Counted from the stretch's first letter, positions 1 through 8,548 are shown. The stretch: DNA of 64,000 nt from Tepidibacillus decaturensis (GCF_001561915.1 NZ_LSKU01000001.1:1655558-1719557), one strand, 5' to 3'. The notes: generated by a model from the sequence alone, not told the origin. Made by a program: numbers and translations.

Positions 1-569
1 ATAAAAGAATTGACTATAAATTCTCTACGAATCGTGGCAAAGTCCTCATGAAATTGTTTAATATGTTCATTAATCTCTTTCTCCGAGTATTTCTTCCCTT
101 GCTCTAACTCTTTTATCATATATTCTAAAACGAATAACTTTTTCTTTCTTTGAGAAGGTATATTTTTAAGCTTTCCATTTGGGGTAAAGAAGTTTTTGAT
201 CACTTCTACTTTTTGCTTTTCTAGTTTTTCCTTCTTCATTTTCTCCCTTTCCGTTTCTTCTTCCATATCCTCACCTCCTAATTGATCACTTAGTTCATGA
301 GAAAAAACGACTTTAATAATTGATTCTGCCTTTCTTCTTAAGGTTTTTTCATCTAAATAAAAATAAATGGTGTTCTTATCCCTTCGTTCATAGATCAGTC
401 CTACTTCTCTTAACTTCATCATATGGTGTGTAATCGTTGGTGGCTTAACTCCTAATTTGCCAGCCAATGCCTGCCCGTGTAATGGCTCTTTTGCTAATAA
501 TACAAGAATTCTTATTCTTGTGGGATCTGCTAATACTTTATGAAAGTTAACAAGCCGATCAAGCTGCAA
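1..569 (-). CDS. ArsR-type HTH regulator with C-terminal DUF2087 domain (3' end outside window)
   Basis: Reads leftward and leaves the window without a stop, so the C-terminus is missing. I place the start at a TTG (567-569), nine bases after a GGAGG; no in-frame ATG occurs near. The first ~85 residues form a winged-helix ArsR-like domain (LADPTRIRILVLLAKEPLHG, then a TITHHMMKLREVGLI recognition-helix region). A charged linker follows, then a DUF2087-like segment (NIPSQRKKKLFVLEYMIKE and KEINEHIKQFHEDFATIRRE). Known proteins of this architecture are transcription regulators; the target is unknown. No metal-binding cysteine pair is seen in the HTH, so metal sensing is not supported. The first ~120 bases upstream of its start are AT-rich; the inverted-repeat element at 693-810 lies beyond that. 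Confidence 0.8.
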   Translation of the reverse strand, partial: MQLDRLVNFHKVLADPTRIRILVLLAKEPLHGQALAGKLGVKPPTITHHMMKLREVGLIYERRDKNTIYFYLDEKTLRRKAESIIKVVFSHELSDQLGGEDMEEETEREKMKKEKLEKQKVEVIKNFFTPNGKLKNIPSQRKKKLFVLEYMIKELEQGKKYSEKEINEHIKQFHEDFATIRREFIVNSF

Positions 570-692
570 ACCAATTCCCCTCCAACCTGTTAGATGAAAT
601 AACTTTAAAAAATAAAGACTTGTTTAATATTTATCTAATTAGATAATAATCAAATCAACTACCAATATCAACTTTTTTTATTTCAATATAAA

Positions 693-810
693 AAAAGGGT
701 TGTATATTCCATCGCGCTCCGTCATCCGTGCCCTTCTATGAATAAAGATTACGGAGAAAAGGGCACTTCTGAAGGCACACAAAGTGTACAAGTCGTGCTA
801 CAACCCTTTT
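693..810 (-). repeat. Inverted repeat element with pseudoknot-like internal pairing
   Basis: A perfect 12-bp inverted repeat (AAAAGGGTTGTA at 693-704, TACAACCCTTTT at 799-810) encloses 94 bases. Read on the minus strand, two further complementary pairs are interleaved inside: GTGCCCTT with AAGGGCAC, and CTCCGT with ACGGAG, in the order A-B-A'-B'. The minus strand ends in CCC followed by a T-run, like an intrinsic terminator. It overlaps the stop codon of the broken GGDEF gene and lies upstream of the ArsR-type gene. It could be a long terminator, a small non-autonomous mobile element, or a structured leader RNA. I cannot assign it to a known family. Confidence 0.55.
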
Positions 811-1966
811 CGTAAGGCATTTTCCAATTGCAGTTTTCGGTAGTATTTATCACTCAATTCCGTGGTATAAAAACGATACGTATTCTTCCCATCTTCCTTT
901 GCCAAATACATAGCAATATCCGCACTACGTATAAGGGTTTCAATATCTTCACCGTCATACGGGTAAATGCTTATTCCAATGCTAGGTGTGACAAATGTTA
1001 CATGACCCATTAATAGAAATGGAGATTTAAACTCATTAAGCATTCGCTCAGCAATTTTTGTAACCTCATTTCTACCGATATTCTCAAGCAAGACAACAAA
1101 TTTATCACCACCATAATGAGAGACTAGATCATTTTGACGAATGCAATTCTTTAATCTTTCAGCAGCCTGTTGTAATAGCAAATCTCCAACATTGTGCCCT
1201 AAAGTATCATTGACTAACTTAAAGCGATCTAAATCAATGAACATCAATGCCGTAATCATTTTTTGCTGTTCTGAACGTTTGATGAAATATTGAAGGTATT
1301 TATTCAAGAGATAACGATTAGATAAACCTGTTAAGGCATCATAAAAGGCCAGTTGATTAATTTTTTTCTCTACCTTTTTCTGCTCTGTCACATCATGAAT
1401 GGTACCTATGAAAGCATTTTTATCATGGTAGACTGTTTTTGAAGCATGTAGCTCTATATAAATGATACTGCCGTCTTTTTTATCCCTCTTATATGTTCAT
1501 GTATATGTTCAACATTCTGACTCATCTTCGCATATTTTGTAAGTAACTCTTTATCTTCAGGGATGATCAGATCCAAAATATTGATTTGAGCAAGTTCTTG
1601 ATTTGTATAACCAATAATTTCTTTAAAACGAGGATTTGCATAAATAATTCGTCCATTTTGATAAATATATATTCCTACAAATGCACCCTCAACCAAACTC
1701 CGATATTTGGCCTCTGTTTCCATTAGTGTTTTCTCAATTATCTTACGTTCAGTAATGTCCCTGACAAGCTTTTTCCTACTCTTCGTTAGCTCTTCAAGAT
1801 ATAATCTTGATTTGTCATATTGCACCCCAAACCATAGGGTGATAAAAGTAGTGATCGCAGCAATGAACAAGTCATGACGATCAATATCCAATTCTACAAC
1901 ACTATGAAAAGCAACAACGATTAGACCTACAAAAACCGCTGTTATTCTACCTAGATACTTTTTCAA
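798..1966 (-). pseudogene. PAS-GGDEF protein, frameshifted and cut before an expected EAL domain
   Basis: The upstream part (1966 down to ~1480) has two N-terminal membrane segments and a PAS domain; the downstream part (to 798) has the end of the PAS domain and a GGDEF domain. They are in different frames. Adding one base to the six-T run at 1476-1481 (plus strand) restores GIKKDGSIIYIELHASK, a normal PAS strand. The GGDEF signature reads YGGDKFVVL: Lys replaces the Glu normally needed for cyclase activity, so the domain is probably inactive. The protein stops at LENALRKGL, a stretch that in GGDEF-EAL proteins leads directly into EAL, and the stop lies in the 693-810 inverted repeat. The family makes or senses cyclic di-GMP; this copy is probably non-functional. 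Confidence 0.75.
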
Positions 1967-2113
1967 TTTTAATCCCCCCCATCATTCGGCTTCTTTCACA
2001 AACATTACTATTTTACCATAGCGTTCTCTGAAATTGTAGACTCTTGTCCGTGGACAACTTCCTTAATAAAAAATCATAATGGTTCAAGAATCCCAAAAAA
2101 AGGAGAAACCAGC

Positions 2114-2350
2114 TTGGACGTTCAAATTATCTTTGGTAAAGTTTTAAAAAACTTAAGGGTTAACCGTAAGATCTCCCAAGAAGAGTTGGCTTTTCGCTCA
2201 AAGCTTGATCGTACTTATATTAGTTTATTAGAAAGAGGAAAACGCAAACCTAGCTTGAACACGATTTATGCCCTTTCAAAGGCATTAAGTATAAAGCCTT
2301 CTGAATTAATTAGAGAAGTTGAAAATGAGTATCAATTAGACGATGAATAG
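2114..2350 (+). CDS. XRE/Cro-family HTH regulator (78 aa)
   Basis: Small DNA-binding protein composed almost entirely of one Cro/C1-type helix-turn-helix (residues ~7-65: LKNLRVNRKISQEELAFRSK, then LDRTYISLLERGKRKPSLNT). It starts with TTG at 2114, a few bases after AAAGGAG. Size and sequence are typical of single-domain XRE repressors such as those resembling restriction-modification controller proteins or SinR-like regulators. No methylase, nuclease or toxin gene is adjacent, so no partner is implied. It is monocistronic, ending at a strong hairpin terminator 14 bases downstream. Target genes are unknown. Confidence 0.85.
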   Translation: MDVQIIFGKVLKNLRVNRKISQEELAFRSKLDRTYISLLERGKRKPSLNTIYALSKALSIKPSELIREVENEYQLDDE

Positions 2351-2363
2351 CCTCCATAGAGTC

Positions 2364-2390
2364 AAGGTCACTCACGAACAGAGTGACCTT
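2364..2390 (+). terminator. Intrinsic terminator of the XRE gene
   Basis: Perfect 10-bp stem AAGGTCACTC / GAGTGACCTT with a 7-base loop. The T-run after it is weak on the plus strand. It separates the XRE gene from the convergent ComK-like gene. Confidence 0.7.
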
Positions 2391-2417
2391 TATCAATTGA
2401 TGATAAAAAAATGAGCT

Positions 2418-2945
2418 TTATATCCCTAGATAAGGGATTTGTTCTTCTTTTGCCGTGAAATAGTCCCCTTTGTGATGCAAAAACTGATAGCGATGTTGAA
2501 CTAAGGCCACATGGCGAAGTTGCTGTTTACAGTAATTCACTCCGTGAGCACAATAAAGCGTATGGTTTCCCTTCAATGACAATTTTGTTACAGCTCTATT
2601 TTCACTATTGATTCCGATAATCGCCTGGGCGATTATCCAACCCATTGTAAATTCATCTTCTGGTTTACTCGCAACTTTAAATGGTGTTAAAATCCAGTCC
2701 TCAGTCAATGGAAGAGGAATCATCTGACTCTTTCCTATAGCTTGTCCATACTGTTTCCGCAAGGCTACGATATCATATCCAAAGAACTGAACAATTCCAT
2801 GTAGAAATGAGTGTGCGGATGTTGGTAATTCTTCTGAGGTTCCGTCTACGTATAGTACCTTTAAATACAAGCCTTCTCCTGCTACTGCTGTAGCAAAAAA
2901 GGCACATCCCTTCGATAAAAACGGATAAAATTGTATTCTTTTCAC
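2418..2945 (-). CDS. ComK-like competence transcription factor family protein
   Basis: About 175 residues, close to B. subtilis ComK (192). By eye it aligns over the central region without large gaps: FFG...GWI spacing is 51 residues here and 49 in ComK, followed at equal distance by TKLSLKGNHTLYC (ComK: TEVTFSNGKTMEL) and a final basic/aromatic stretch RHVALVQHRYQF. ComK is the DNA-binding master activator of DNA-uptake genes. Overall identity is low, so this is a family-level call only. I prefer the GTG start at 2945: it follows GTAGGGG at good spacing, and a promoter with 17-bp spacing sits just upstream, making the longer reading frame to 2999 unlikely. Confidence 0.6.
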   Translation of the reverse strand: MKRIQFYPFLSKGCAFFATAVAGEGLYLKVLYVDGTSEELPTSAHSFLHGIVQFFGYDIVALRKQYGQAIGKSQMIPLPLTEDWILTPFKVASKPEDEFTMGWIIAQAIIGINSENRAVTKLSLKGNHTLYCAHGVNYCKQQLRHVALVQHRYQFLHHKGDYFTAKEEQIPYLGI

Positions 2946-2970
2946 AGAATCCCCTACCCCCTTTGTTATC

Positions 2971-2999
2971 ATTATATACAAACATATGTTCCTATTCAA
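2971..2999 (-). promoter_or_regulatory. Sigma-A-type promoter of the ComK-like gene
   Basis: On the minus strand: TTGAAT (-35), 17 bases, TATAAT (-10, 2971-2976). Transcription would begin around 2965, just upstream of the GTG start at 2945. No clear pair of ComK AT-boxes was seen. Confidence 0.65.
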
Positions 3000-3003
3000 G
3001 TAT

Positions 3004-3030
3004 AAAAAAACCCTGATTTTGGCAAATCAG
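3004..3030 (-). terminator. Intrinsic terminator of the gene ending at 3027
   Basis: Minus-strand hairpin CTGATTT / AAATCAG with loop GCCA, then GG and seven T. It ends transcription from the short gene to its right and lies immediately before the ComK-like promoter. Confidence 0.8.
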
Positions 3031-3308
3031 AGTGCTAATCGTTTTTTTGCTTCATCTAGATCCATATCCAATTTTATAATCATATATAATGGACTAACTG
3101 GAGAGATAATCTGTTTTAGGGATTGAAATAAAATAGGTCTTTCATTTCTTAAAATGGTGACAACCTCTACAGTAGGGGGAATCGTATTTTTGACTCTTAA
3201 AAGAGTATTTAAAAAATCAATCACTTTATATACGTCTTTCCTATGATCAGTAATTTCTTCTAAAAAAGAATTGAATTCTTTAATAATGGTTTGGTCATAT
3301 TCGCTCAT
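3027..3308 (-). CDS. Hypothetical protein (93 aa)
   Basis: Small soluble protein, probably mostly alpha-helical, with no family I recognise. It begins MSEYDQTIIKEFNSFLEEI after AAAGGAG at good spacing and ends at its own terminator. Charged residues are spread evenly; there is no signal peptide, membrane segment or cysteine. It lies between gluP and the ComK-like gene, on the same strand as both, with about 75 bases to gluP. Real coding is supported by the ribosome site, the length and the terminator. Function unknown. Confidence 0.7.
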   Translation of the reverse strand: MSEYDQTIIKEFNSFLEEITDHRKDVYKVIDFLNTLLRVKNTIPPTVEVVTILRNERPILFQSLKQIISPVSPLYMIIKLDMDLDEAKKRLAL

Positions 3309-3382
3309 CTTATTGTCTCCTTTTCACGATGTTTATTTTTATTTTACATCATAAAGAAAGGGAAACATATGAACCATTTGTC

Positions 3383-4954
3383 CTATTGTATTTCTTTTAA
3401 TAGTTGTTTTGCCTCATTAAAATCTGGATTGATTTCTAATGCTTTTTGTAAATGCTGGATTGCTTCCTGCTCGTTTTTCTCAAAGATAGAAATCAGGGCA
3501 AGATAATAATGAGCTTGATACAATTTTGGTTGTAACTCCAGACTTTTTTGATAATACGCTGCAGCCTGTTCCAATTGTCCTTCTTTCAGTAAAGTGCTAG
3601 CAAAATAATAATGTGCATAAGGGTTATCTGGGTAAGATTTAACCAATTGGTTAAATAGGGTGTGTGCTTCATTTAGGTTATTATTTTGTAACGCTTTTTC
3701 CCCCTTTAATAGAAGAGCTTCGCTTCCTTTCACTTCCCTCCCATTAATTCCCCACCAAGTACTAACTGAAACGATAAGTAAGATCATGGTTGCAGTTAAA
3801 GTAACCAACCATTTATTATGCTTCTGATTTGGTAGATGGACGATCGCTGCTATCAAAAACCCACCAATGAGTCCCCCAAGATGGGCATAATTGTCGATGT
3901 TTGGAACCACCATTCCAAAAACGAGGTTGACCATGATTACACTAATAATATCCTTTCCCATGGTTCTAAAAAATAGATCAGGATTCACATAGCCAAAATA
4001 TAATAATGCGCCAAAAAGGCCAAAAATTGCACCTGATGCCCCTGCTCCAATGTTATTTGGAGCAAATAAAAAGCTGCTAATATTCCCAATGATCCCAGCG
4101 AACAAATAAATGAGAAGAAAACGAGTTGATCCGTAAATTCTCTCTGTCATCTGTCCAAGATAATGCAAGGCCACATTATTTAATGCAAAATGGAGAAATC
4201 CAATATGTAAAAAAATCGGGGTAAAGAGTCGCCAATACTCTCCTTGGGTGATGAGAAAGGATTCCTTTGCACCAAAATCAAGAAGTACTTCTGTATTGGT
4301 GCTTCCACCCTTTAGGGTCATTAAAAAGAAAAAAACTGCATTAATTGCAATAAGGAAATAAGTTAGGATTGGTTTCCCAAATTGAAATACTTGTTTATAT
4401 TCCTCTTCTTTGCGTTTTTGTATCTCTTTCATTTCCTCTATTAACTGTTCAGGTTCTATCGATATGGGATTTGAAAAAGAATCGACAAAAGGTTCTTTTG
4501 TTATTTTTAAGTATTCAAAAGTGCCTTCGGGAATACCTAGTTGTTGGTTCTCTAGATCAACATAACCAAAAAATAAATCTAAATGGTTTCCTAATGTTTT
4601 AGAGGATTGAGCAATCATTTGTTGAATTTCATAAGAAGGTATAGCTTGAAAAAGATAAATATTGAAAAAATCCATTCTATTAGCCGATACTTGTCGGGAG
4701 ATTTGATCTGCTTTTATTACAGCTTGTTCCATCTCTTGCTGCAAATGATTAGGCCAAATAAAGTCAATGGAAATCAAACGGAGATAAAGGTATCTTCGTC
4801 CAACATTATTTATAAAATGTAGGGTTGGAAAATGATCATTTATACCCAATTGGTCTTCTATATGAAATAGGGAAAAATCTTGTTCTCTTATTAAATTAGC
4901 AGCGACAGACCACATATAATCTTTTGAAGAGATCAAAAGCGAAACACCCACCAT
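3383..4954 (-). CDS. gluP: Rhomboid-family intramembrane serine protease with TPR tail
   Basis: 523 residues, the architecture of B. subtilis GluP (YqgP). A soluble N-terminal region (~1-190) precedes a rhomboid core of about six or seven membrane helices. The catalytic serine motif is GASGAIFGLFGALLYFG and the catalytic histidine lies in YAHLGGLIGGF; the loop GGSTNTEVLLDFGAKES is also conserved in the family. The C-terminus (~410-523) has three TPR repeats (NPYAHYYFASTLLKEGQLEQ, YQAHYYLALISIFEKNEQEA). It acts in the plasma membrane, cleaving membrane-protein substrates; in B. subtilis the homologue is linked to magnesium-transporter turnover and glucose uptake. Both catalytic residues are present, so it is probably active. 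The start is the first ATG; its Shine-Dalgarno is weak. Confidence 0.9.
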   Translation of the reverse strand: MVGVSLLISSKDYMWSVAANLIREQDFSLFHIEDQLGINDHFPTLHFINNVGRRYLYLRLISIDFIWPNHLQQEMEQAVIKADQISRQVSANRMDFFNIYLFQAIPSYEIQQMIAQSSKTLGNHLDLFFGYVDLENQQLGIPEGTFEYLKITKEPFVDSFSNPISIEPEQLIEEMKEIQKRKEEEYKQVFQFGKPILTYFLIAINAVFFFLMTLKGGSTNTEVLLDFGAKESFLITQGEYWRLFTPIFLHIGFLHFALNNVALHYLGQMTERIYGSTRFLLIYLFAGIIGNISSFLFAPNNIGAGASGAIFGLFGALLYFGYVNPDLFFRTMGKDIISVIMVNLVFGMVVPNIDNYAHLGGLIGGFLIAAIVHLPNQKHNKWLVTLTATMILLIVSVSTWWGINGREVKGSEALLLKGEKALQNNNLNEAHTLFNQLVKSYPDNPYAHYYFASTLLKEGQLEQAAAYYQKSLELQPKLYQAHYYLALISIFEKNEQEAIQHLQKALEINPDFNEAKQLLKEIQ

Positions 4955-5042
4955 TCTTAGAATACTTATCTATTTTATCAAATTTTCATACCAAAGGAAA
5001 TGATTGGGTGTTACAATAAAAAGAAAAGTGGAGGAATCGGAA

Positions 5043-5543
5043 ATGCCTGAATCTCAAATTAAACAGCTTATACTTTTATCACAAAATTTGTTAAAAGAAA
5101 TCAATGAATCGCTTGAACATTTTTTGAATTTCCATGCTGTAAACAATTTAGTCTACAATGAGGGTCAAATAGTGAAGACGTGTGAATTATTATCTGATTT
5201 ACGCCATTTATTAGTCAACTGTGAAAATACTTATCAAAAACTAGGGGTTGTTGCTAGAAGCCATCATTTTAATAAGGATTTTGCAGAACAAGTTCTTTAT
5301 GAAACGGTCTATCTTTGTGTACATAAATTCTATTACCCTGCACACGAAGTCTATGAAGAGGATGGTAGACATTCCTACACCGGAAAAGATGCGATCAAAT
5401 TTTCTTATACCCCACATCCTGATACAAAAAAAATCATTCTTGCATTATCCAAAACCTTTGAAATCTTACGTGAAGAATTAAGCTATTATGAAACAGATTA
5501 TGTAACCAAAAAAAGACTACAACAAGGAGAACAATTTGATTAG
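5043..5543 (+). CDS. ypuI: YpuI family protein (DUF3907)
   Basis: 166 residues from the ATG at 5043, which follows GGAGG at good spacing; an in-frame extension to 5004 would include that ribosome site and is rejected. The C-terminal half matches B. subtilis YpuI by eye: GRHSYTGKDAIKF, then LREELSYYETDYVTK, near-identical to the YpuI block ending in REELEYYETDYQTK. The family is restricted to Bacillales and its biochemical role is unknown. No signal peptide or membrane segment. It is divergent from gluP and monocistronic, ending at a bidirectional terminator shared with the TPM gene. Confidence 0.85.
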   Translation: MPESQIKQLILLSQNLLKEINESLEHFLNFHAVNNLVYNEGQIVKTCELLSDLRHLLVNCENTYQKLGVVARSHHFNKDFAEQVLYETVYLCVHKFYYPAHEVYEEDGRHSYTGKDAIKFSYTPHPDTKKIILALSKTFEILREELSYYETDYVTKKRLQQGEQFD

Positions 5544-5553
5544 AGTAAAAATA

Positions 5554-5592
5554 AAACAACCCTTACTTTAAATAGTGAAGGGTTGTTATTTT
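5554..5592. terminator. Bidirectional intrinsic terminator
   Basis: Stem AACAACCCTTACT / AGTGAAGGGTTGTT around a short loop, flanked by T-rich sequence on the plus strand and an A-rich left arm that gives T on the minus strand. It serves ypuI and the convergent TPM-domain gene. Confidence 0.8.
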
Positions 5593-6223
5593 TTGCGTTT
5601 TAAGCGCTTTACTATCCAAAAAATGACAATCAAAATGAACAAACCAACAATCCATACGATTTGGTTCATATTGTTTGTAGAAGAGTGGTCTTCTTCTGCT
5701 ATTAGCTTTTTTGGTGCCTCCGGGATTTTGGGTGAATCCTTTTTTTCTACAAGATATTTAGAAAAATCTTGACTAATTCCTTTTGTTAGATTGATCAACG
5801 CGAGAGGAACAGACCCAGCTTTCACATTAGGAACGAAATACTGTTCAATTTCAGTTTTAAAAAAACATCATCTAATCCCTTTTTTTGTAGCGCCTCGCCA
5901 GTAACAGCAAAGATTTCCTTCTGATCGGTAAATATCAGAATCATAATCGTATCCTGCGAAAAATTTCTCTGTTGAAACATTGTTTTGGCCTCAAGATCGA
6001 TTCCTTCCTTACCACTTGGAAGAACGATAATCTTGTAGATTTCAGGCAATTTTTTAACTTCGTTTTCAATTCTTTCCTTATCTGATTCAGAAAAGTATTG
6101 ATACGGATCGTCTACCACAAAATCCTTTTCTTCTGCTTTTGCTATGATTATCCGTCCCTGATTCGATAGGATTAGGACAAGGAATAGTAAAGCCCATATT
6201 TTAATAAAACGGCTATACATCAT
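5586..6223 (-). pseudogene. TPM-domain membrane protein, frameshifted
   Basis: The N-terminal part (6223 to ~5860) has a signal peptide or anchor (ALLFLVLILSNQGRI) and the start of a TPM domain (FVVDDPYQYFSESDKERIE). The rest of the domain, a linker and a C-terminal membrane helix (QIVWIVGLFILIVIFWIV) lie in another frame. One extra base in the A7 run at 5859-5865 (plus strand) would give VFFKTEIEQYFVPNVKAGSV and join the two. Family members (TPM_phosphatase, YgcG/Psb32-like) are membrane-tethered extracytoplasmic proteins, often with a C-terminal transmembrane helix as here. The remainder of both halves is intact, so recent decay or a sequencing error are both possible. Confidence 0.75.
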
Positions 6224-6349
6224 TGTTCAATCCTTTCCTTCTTTTCCAACATCTCATATTTCGACAAATCTATTATACCATAGAAAAAGGAAAAAAAGAG
6301 GCTAAAACAATGAAAAAAGATTGAATAAGTTAATTTTAGAATGCTTTGG

Positions 6350-7963
6350 TTATTCTTGAACTAAAAAATCATGATTTGTTTTTTCTTTCTTTATTTCTCT
6401 TTTATTCTCACGAGTTGATTTTCTTAATGGTATTTCTTTCAAAAAAAATACAAGAACTAAGTTGATAAACATAATTAAAAATCCATAGAAGAAGACAGAT
6501 TCAATTGCATGAGAAAGAGCAACTCGAACGGCTTCTAAAATTTGGTTAAAAATGTTTAAAGTTTCAGGTGGGATCGTAGCCTTAATCTTTTCTATCCCCT
6601 CGGGATCAAATAATACCTGAGGATTTGTTAATTGATTTAAACCTGATTTGGCAAATAACTCTTTTGCCTTTGAAGGAATAAGTTTAGCAAGATCTTCATT
6701 CATTTTATGGGACATAATCGTTCCCATGATCGCGACGCCAACCGTTCCACCAATCTGTCTAAATAACTGAACAGAGGATGTGGCCACACCAAGAAATTGT
6801 GGTGAAACCGCATTTTGTACCGTTAGTACAAACAAAGGCATGATTATTCCCAATCCTGCTCCTAAAACAACCATATTGATTACAGCCGTTATATTTGTTG
6901 TGTTGATATCCATACGAGACAATAAGTACATGGAAATAACAACCACTGTCGCTCCAAAAATGGCCAACTTTTTATATTTCCCTGTTTTTGAAGTGATTTG
7001 ACCACTCAGTGTACTAGCAATCACCATGCTAATCGTCATTGGCATAAGAACTAATCCTGATTGAGTAGCTGAAGAACCGATTACACCCTGTATAAATAAA
7101 GGAATAAACATGATCGAGCCAAATAATCCAATTCCTGTTAAGAAACCAATAGTATTAGCAACAGTGAAAATACTGTTTTTAAACAAATGTAGTGGCAAAA
7201 TTGGATCAGCTACCTTACTTTCTATCAAAATGAATAAGAATAGGCCAACTGCAGCGATAATAAATAAAGTAATAATTTGTGTTGAACCCCAAGCATACTT
7301 ATTACCTGCCCATGAAAAACCAAGCAACAAAGGAACTAAAGTAACCACTAAGAACATGGCTCCAAAGTAATCTACTTTTGCTTTTTCTACACGAATTTCA
7401 TGTTTAGGAAACAAAATATAAATCAAGATCAATGCAAGAATTCCAGTTGGTAGGTTCACTCAAAAAATCCAATTCCAAGAGTAATGATCAACGATAAATC
7501 CTCCTAATGTCGGACCAATAATACTAGATAATCCAAAAACTGCACCCATCAAACCTTGCCATTTTCCTCTTTCTGCTGGAGAAAATAAATCCGCAACAGT
7601 GGTCATGGATGAGGACATAATCGTACCGCCACCCAAACCTTGAATGCCCCTATAAATAATTAATTGGGTCATTGAAGTTGCCGTCCCTGATAAAAATGCT
7701 CCGATCATAAAGACACTAATTCCAGAAATTAAAAACCATTTACGGCCATAAATATCAGATAGTTTTCCCACAAGAATGACAGTGATGCTTGTTGCTAACA
7801 TGTAAATTGTAAAAATCCAAGTATAATAATCCATACCACCTAAATCAGCTACAATTTTTGGAAGAGCTGTATCTACGATGGTCTGACTTAAAGAAGCAAA
7901 AAACATGGCCATCATGATGGTTAACATGACGGTAATTTTCTTTTTATTTTCTAAATGTTCCAT
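6350..7963 (-). pseudogene. DHA2-family (EmrB/QacA) drug exporter with in-frame TGA
   Basis: Major facilitator superfamily transporter of the 14-helix DHA2 type, exporting drugs by proton antiport. The first 167 residues hold the antiporter signatures (SDIYGRKWFLISGISVFMIG, GLGGGTIMSSSMTTV, IIGPTLGGFIVDHYSW). At 7460-7462 the frame has TGA exactly where the family has Trp in W-R-W-I-F-W-x-N-L-P: the text reads WNWIF-stop-VNLPTGILALILIYI. The remaining 370 residues continue in the same frame with all further membrane helices. One G-to-A change explains it. A GTG follows the stop directly, but restart there would give half a transporter. It follows the marR gene by 14 bases and was presumably repressed by it. 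Confidence 0.8.
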
Positions 7964-7977
7964 TTGATCTCCTCCAT

Positions 7978-8412
7978 CTATGATGTTTTCATATTATCCC
8001 TTATTTTTTTATAAATACGTATTAAATGTTGAAGATCTTCTACGGGAAGACCTTCCATATATTTCTCCATCATCTGATGACGATATTGGCGAAACTCTTG
8101 AAGAAGCTCTGTACCTTTTTCTGTTATGTGCAAATAAACAACACGTCTATCCTCGTCACAACGATCTCTTTCAGCCAGTTCTTGGCGAATTAATTTATCT
8201 GAAAGTGCAGTTACTGCTGGTACACTTACACCCATTTTTTCTGCAACTTCGGTTATTTTTAAAGGTCCTTGATCATTTAGCATTTTTAAAACCCAAAATT
8301 GACTCCAAGAGATTCCTGACTTGAGAAATTTATTTTTCTCTATGCCAATCATTTGCGTAATCTCGTAAAAAATACTGGTAAACTCTTTTATTAATGTTTT
8401 TTTATCCAACAC
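7978..8412 (-). CDS. MarR-family transcriptional regulator
   Basis: 144-residue winged-helix regulator. The DNA-binding core lies at ~35-105: QFWVLKMLNDQGPLKITEVA, then SVPAVTALSDKLIRQELAER, and the wing DRCDEDRRVVYLHITEKG. It starts with GTG or the adjacent TTG after GGAGG. It is the first gene of a two-gene unit with the drug exporter, an arrangement in which MarR proteins normally repress themselves and the exporter until a toxic ligand binds. A perfect palindrome at 8429-8441, just upstream of the start, is a candidate operator. The exporter is broken, so the regulator may control little at present. Confidence 0.88.
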   Translation of the reverse strand: MLDKKTLIKEFTSIFYEITQMIGIEKNKFLKSGISWSQFWVLKMLNDQGPLKITEVAEKMGVSVPAVTALSDKLIRQELAERDRCDEDRRVVYLHITEKGTELLQEFRQYRHQMMEKYMEGLPVEDLQHLIRIYKKIRDNMKTS

Positions 8413-8428
8413 TTAATCCTCCTAATAT

Positions 8429-8441
8429 TTAAGTGACTTAA
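8429..8441. promoter_or_regulatory. Candidate MarR operator palindrome
   Basis: TTAAGTGACTTAA, a perfect 13-bp palindrome with a central base, 17 bases upstream of the marR start and upstream of its Shine-Dalgarno. MarR-family proteins commonly bind such short palindromes over their own promoter. Binding is inferred. Confidence 0.5.
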
Positions 8442-8496
8442 CTATTTTAATCAAAATCATAAATTAATGCAACACCCAGATTAGCCCACAAAAATA

Positions 8497-8530
8497 AGGA
8501 ACGGAAGCTTATTTCACTTCAGTTCCTTTT
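8497..8530 (-). terminator. Intrinsic terminator of the TVP38 gene
   Basis: Stem AAGGAAC-x-GAAG / CTTC-x-GTTCCTT with one internal mismatch; T-rich on both sides, so it can act in both directions. It lies 20 bases after the stop of the gene at 8549. Confidence 0.7.
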
Positions 8531-8548
8531 ATCTTAAAGTTATGAAAG

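Noticed and set aside
2114-2350. XRE protein as part of a restriction-modification or toxin-antitoxin system
   Set aside because: No methylase, endonuclease or small toxin gene lies on either side; the gene is followed by its own terminator.
2946-2999. Longer start of the ComK-like gene at 2999
   Set aside because: It would require translation from upstream of the promoter -10 element at 2971-2976; the GTG at 2945 has a good ribosome site.
7457-7462. UGA recoding (selenocysteine or Trp) in the drug exporter
   Set aside because: No SECIS-like hairpin is evident right after the TGA, and TGA is used as an ordinary stop elsewhere in the window (for example at the end of the yesN-like regulator gene).
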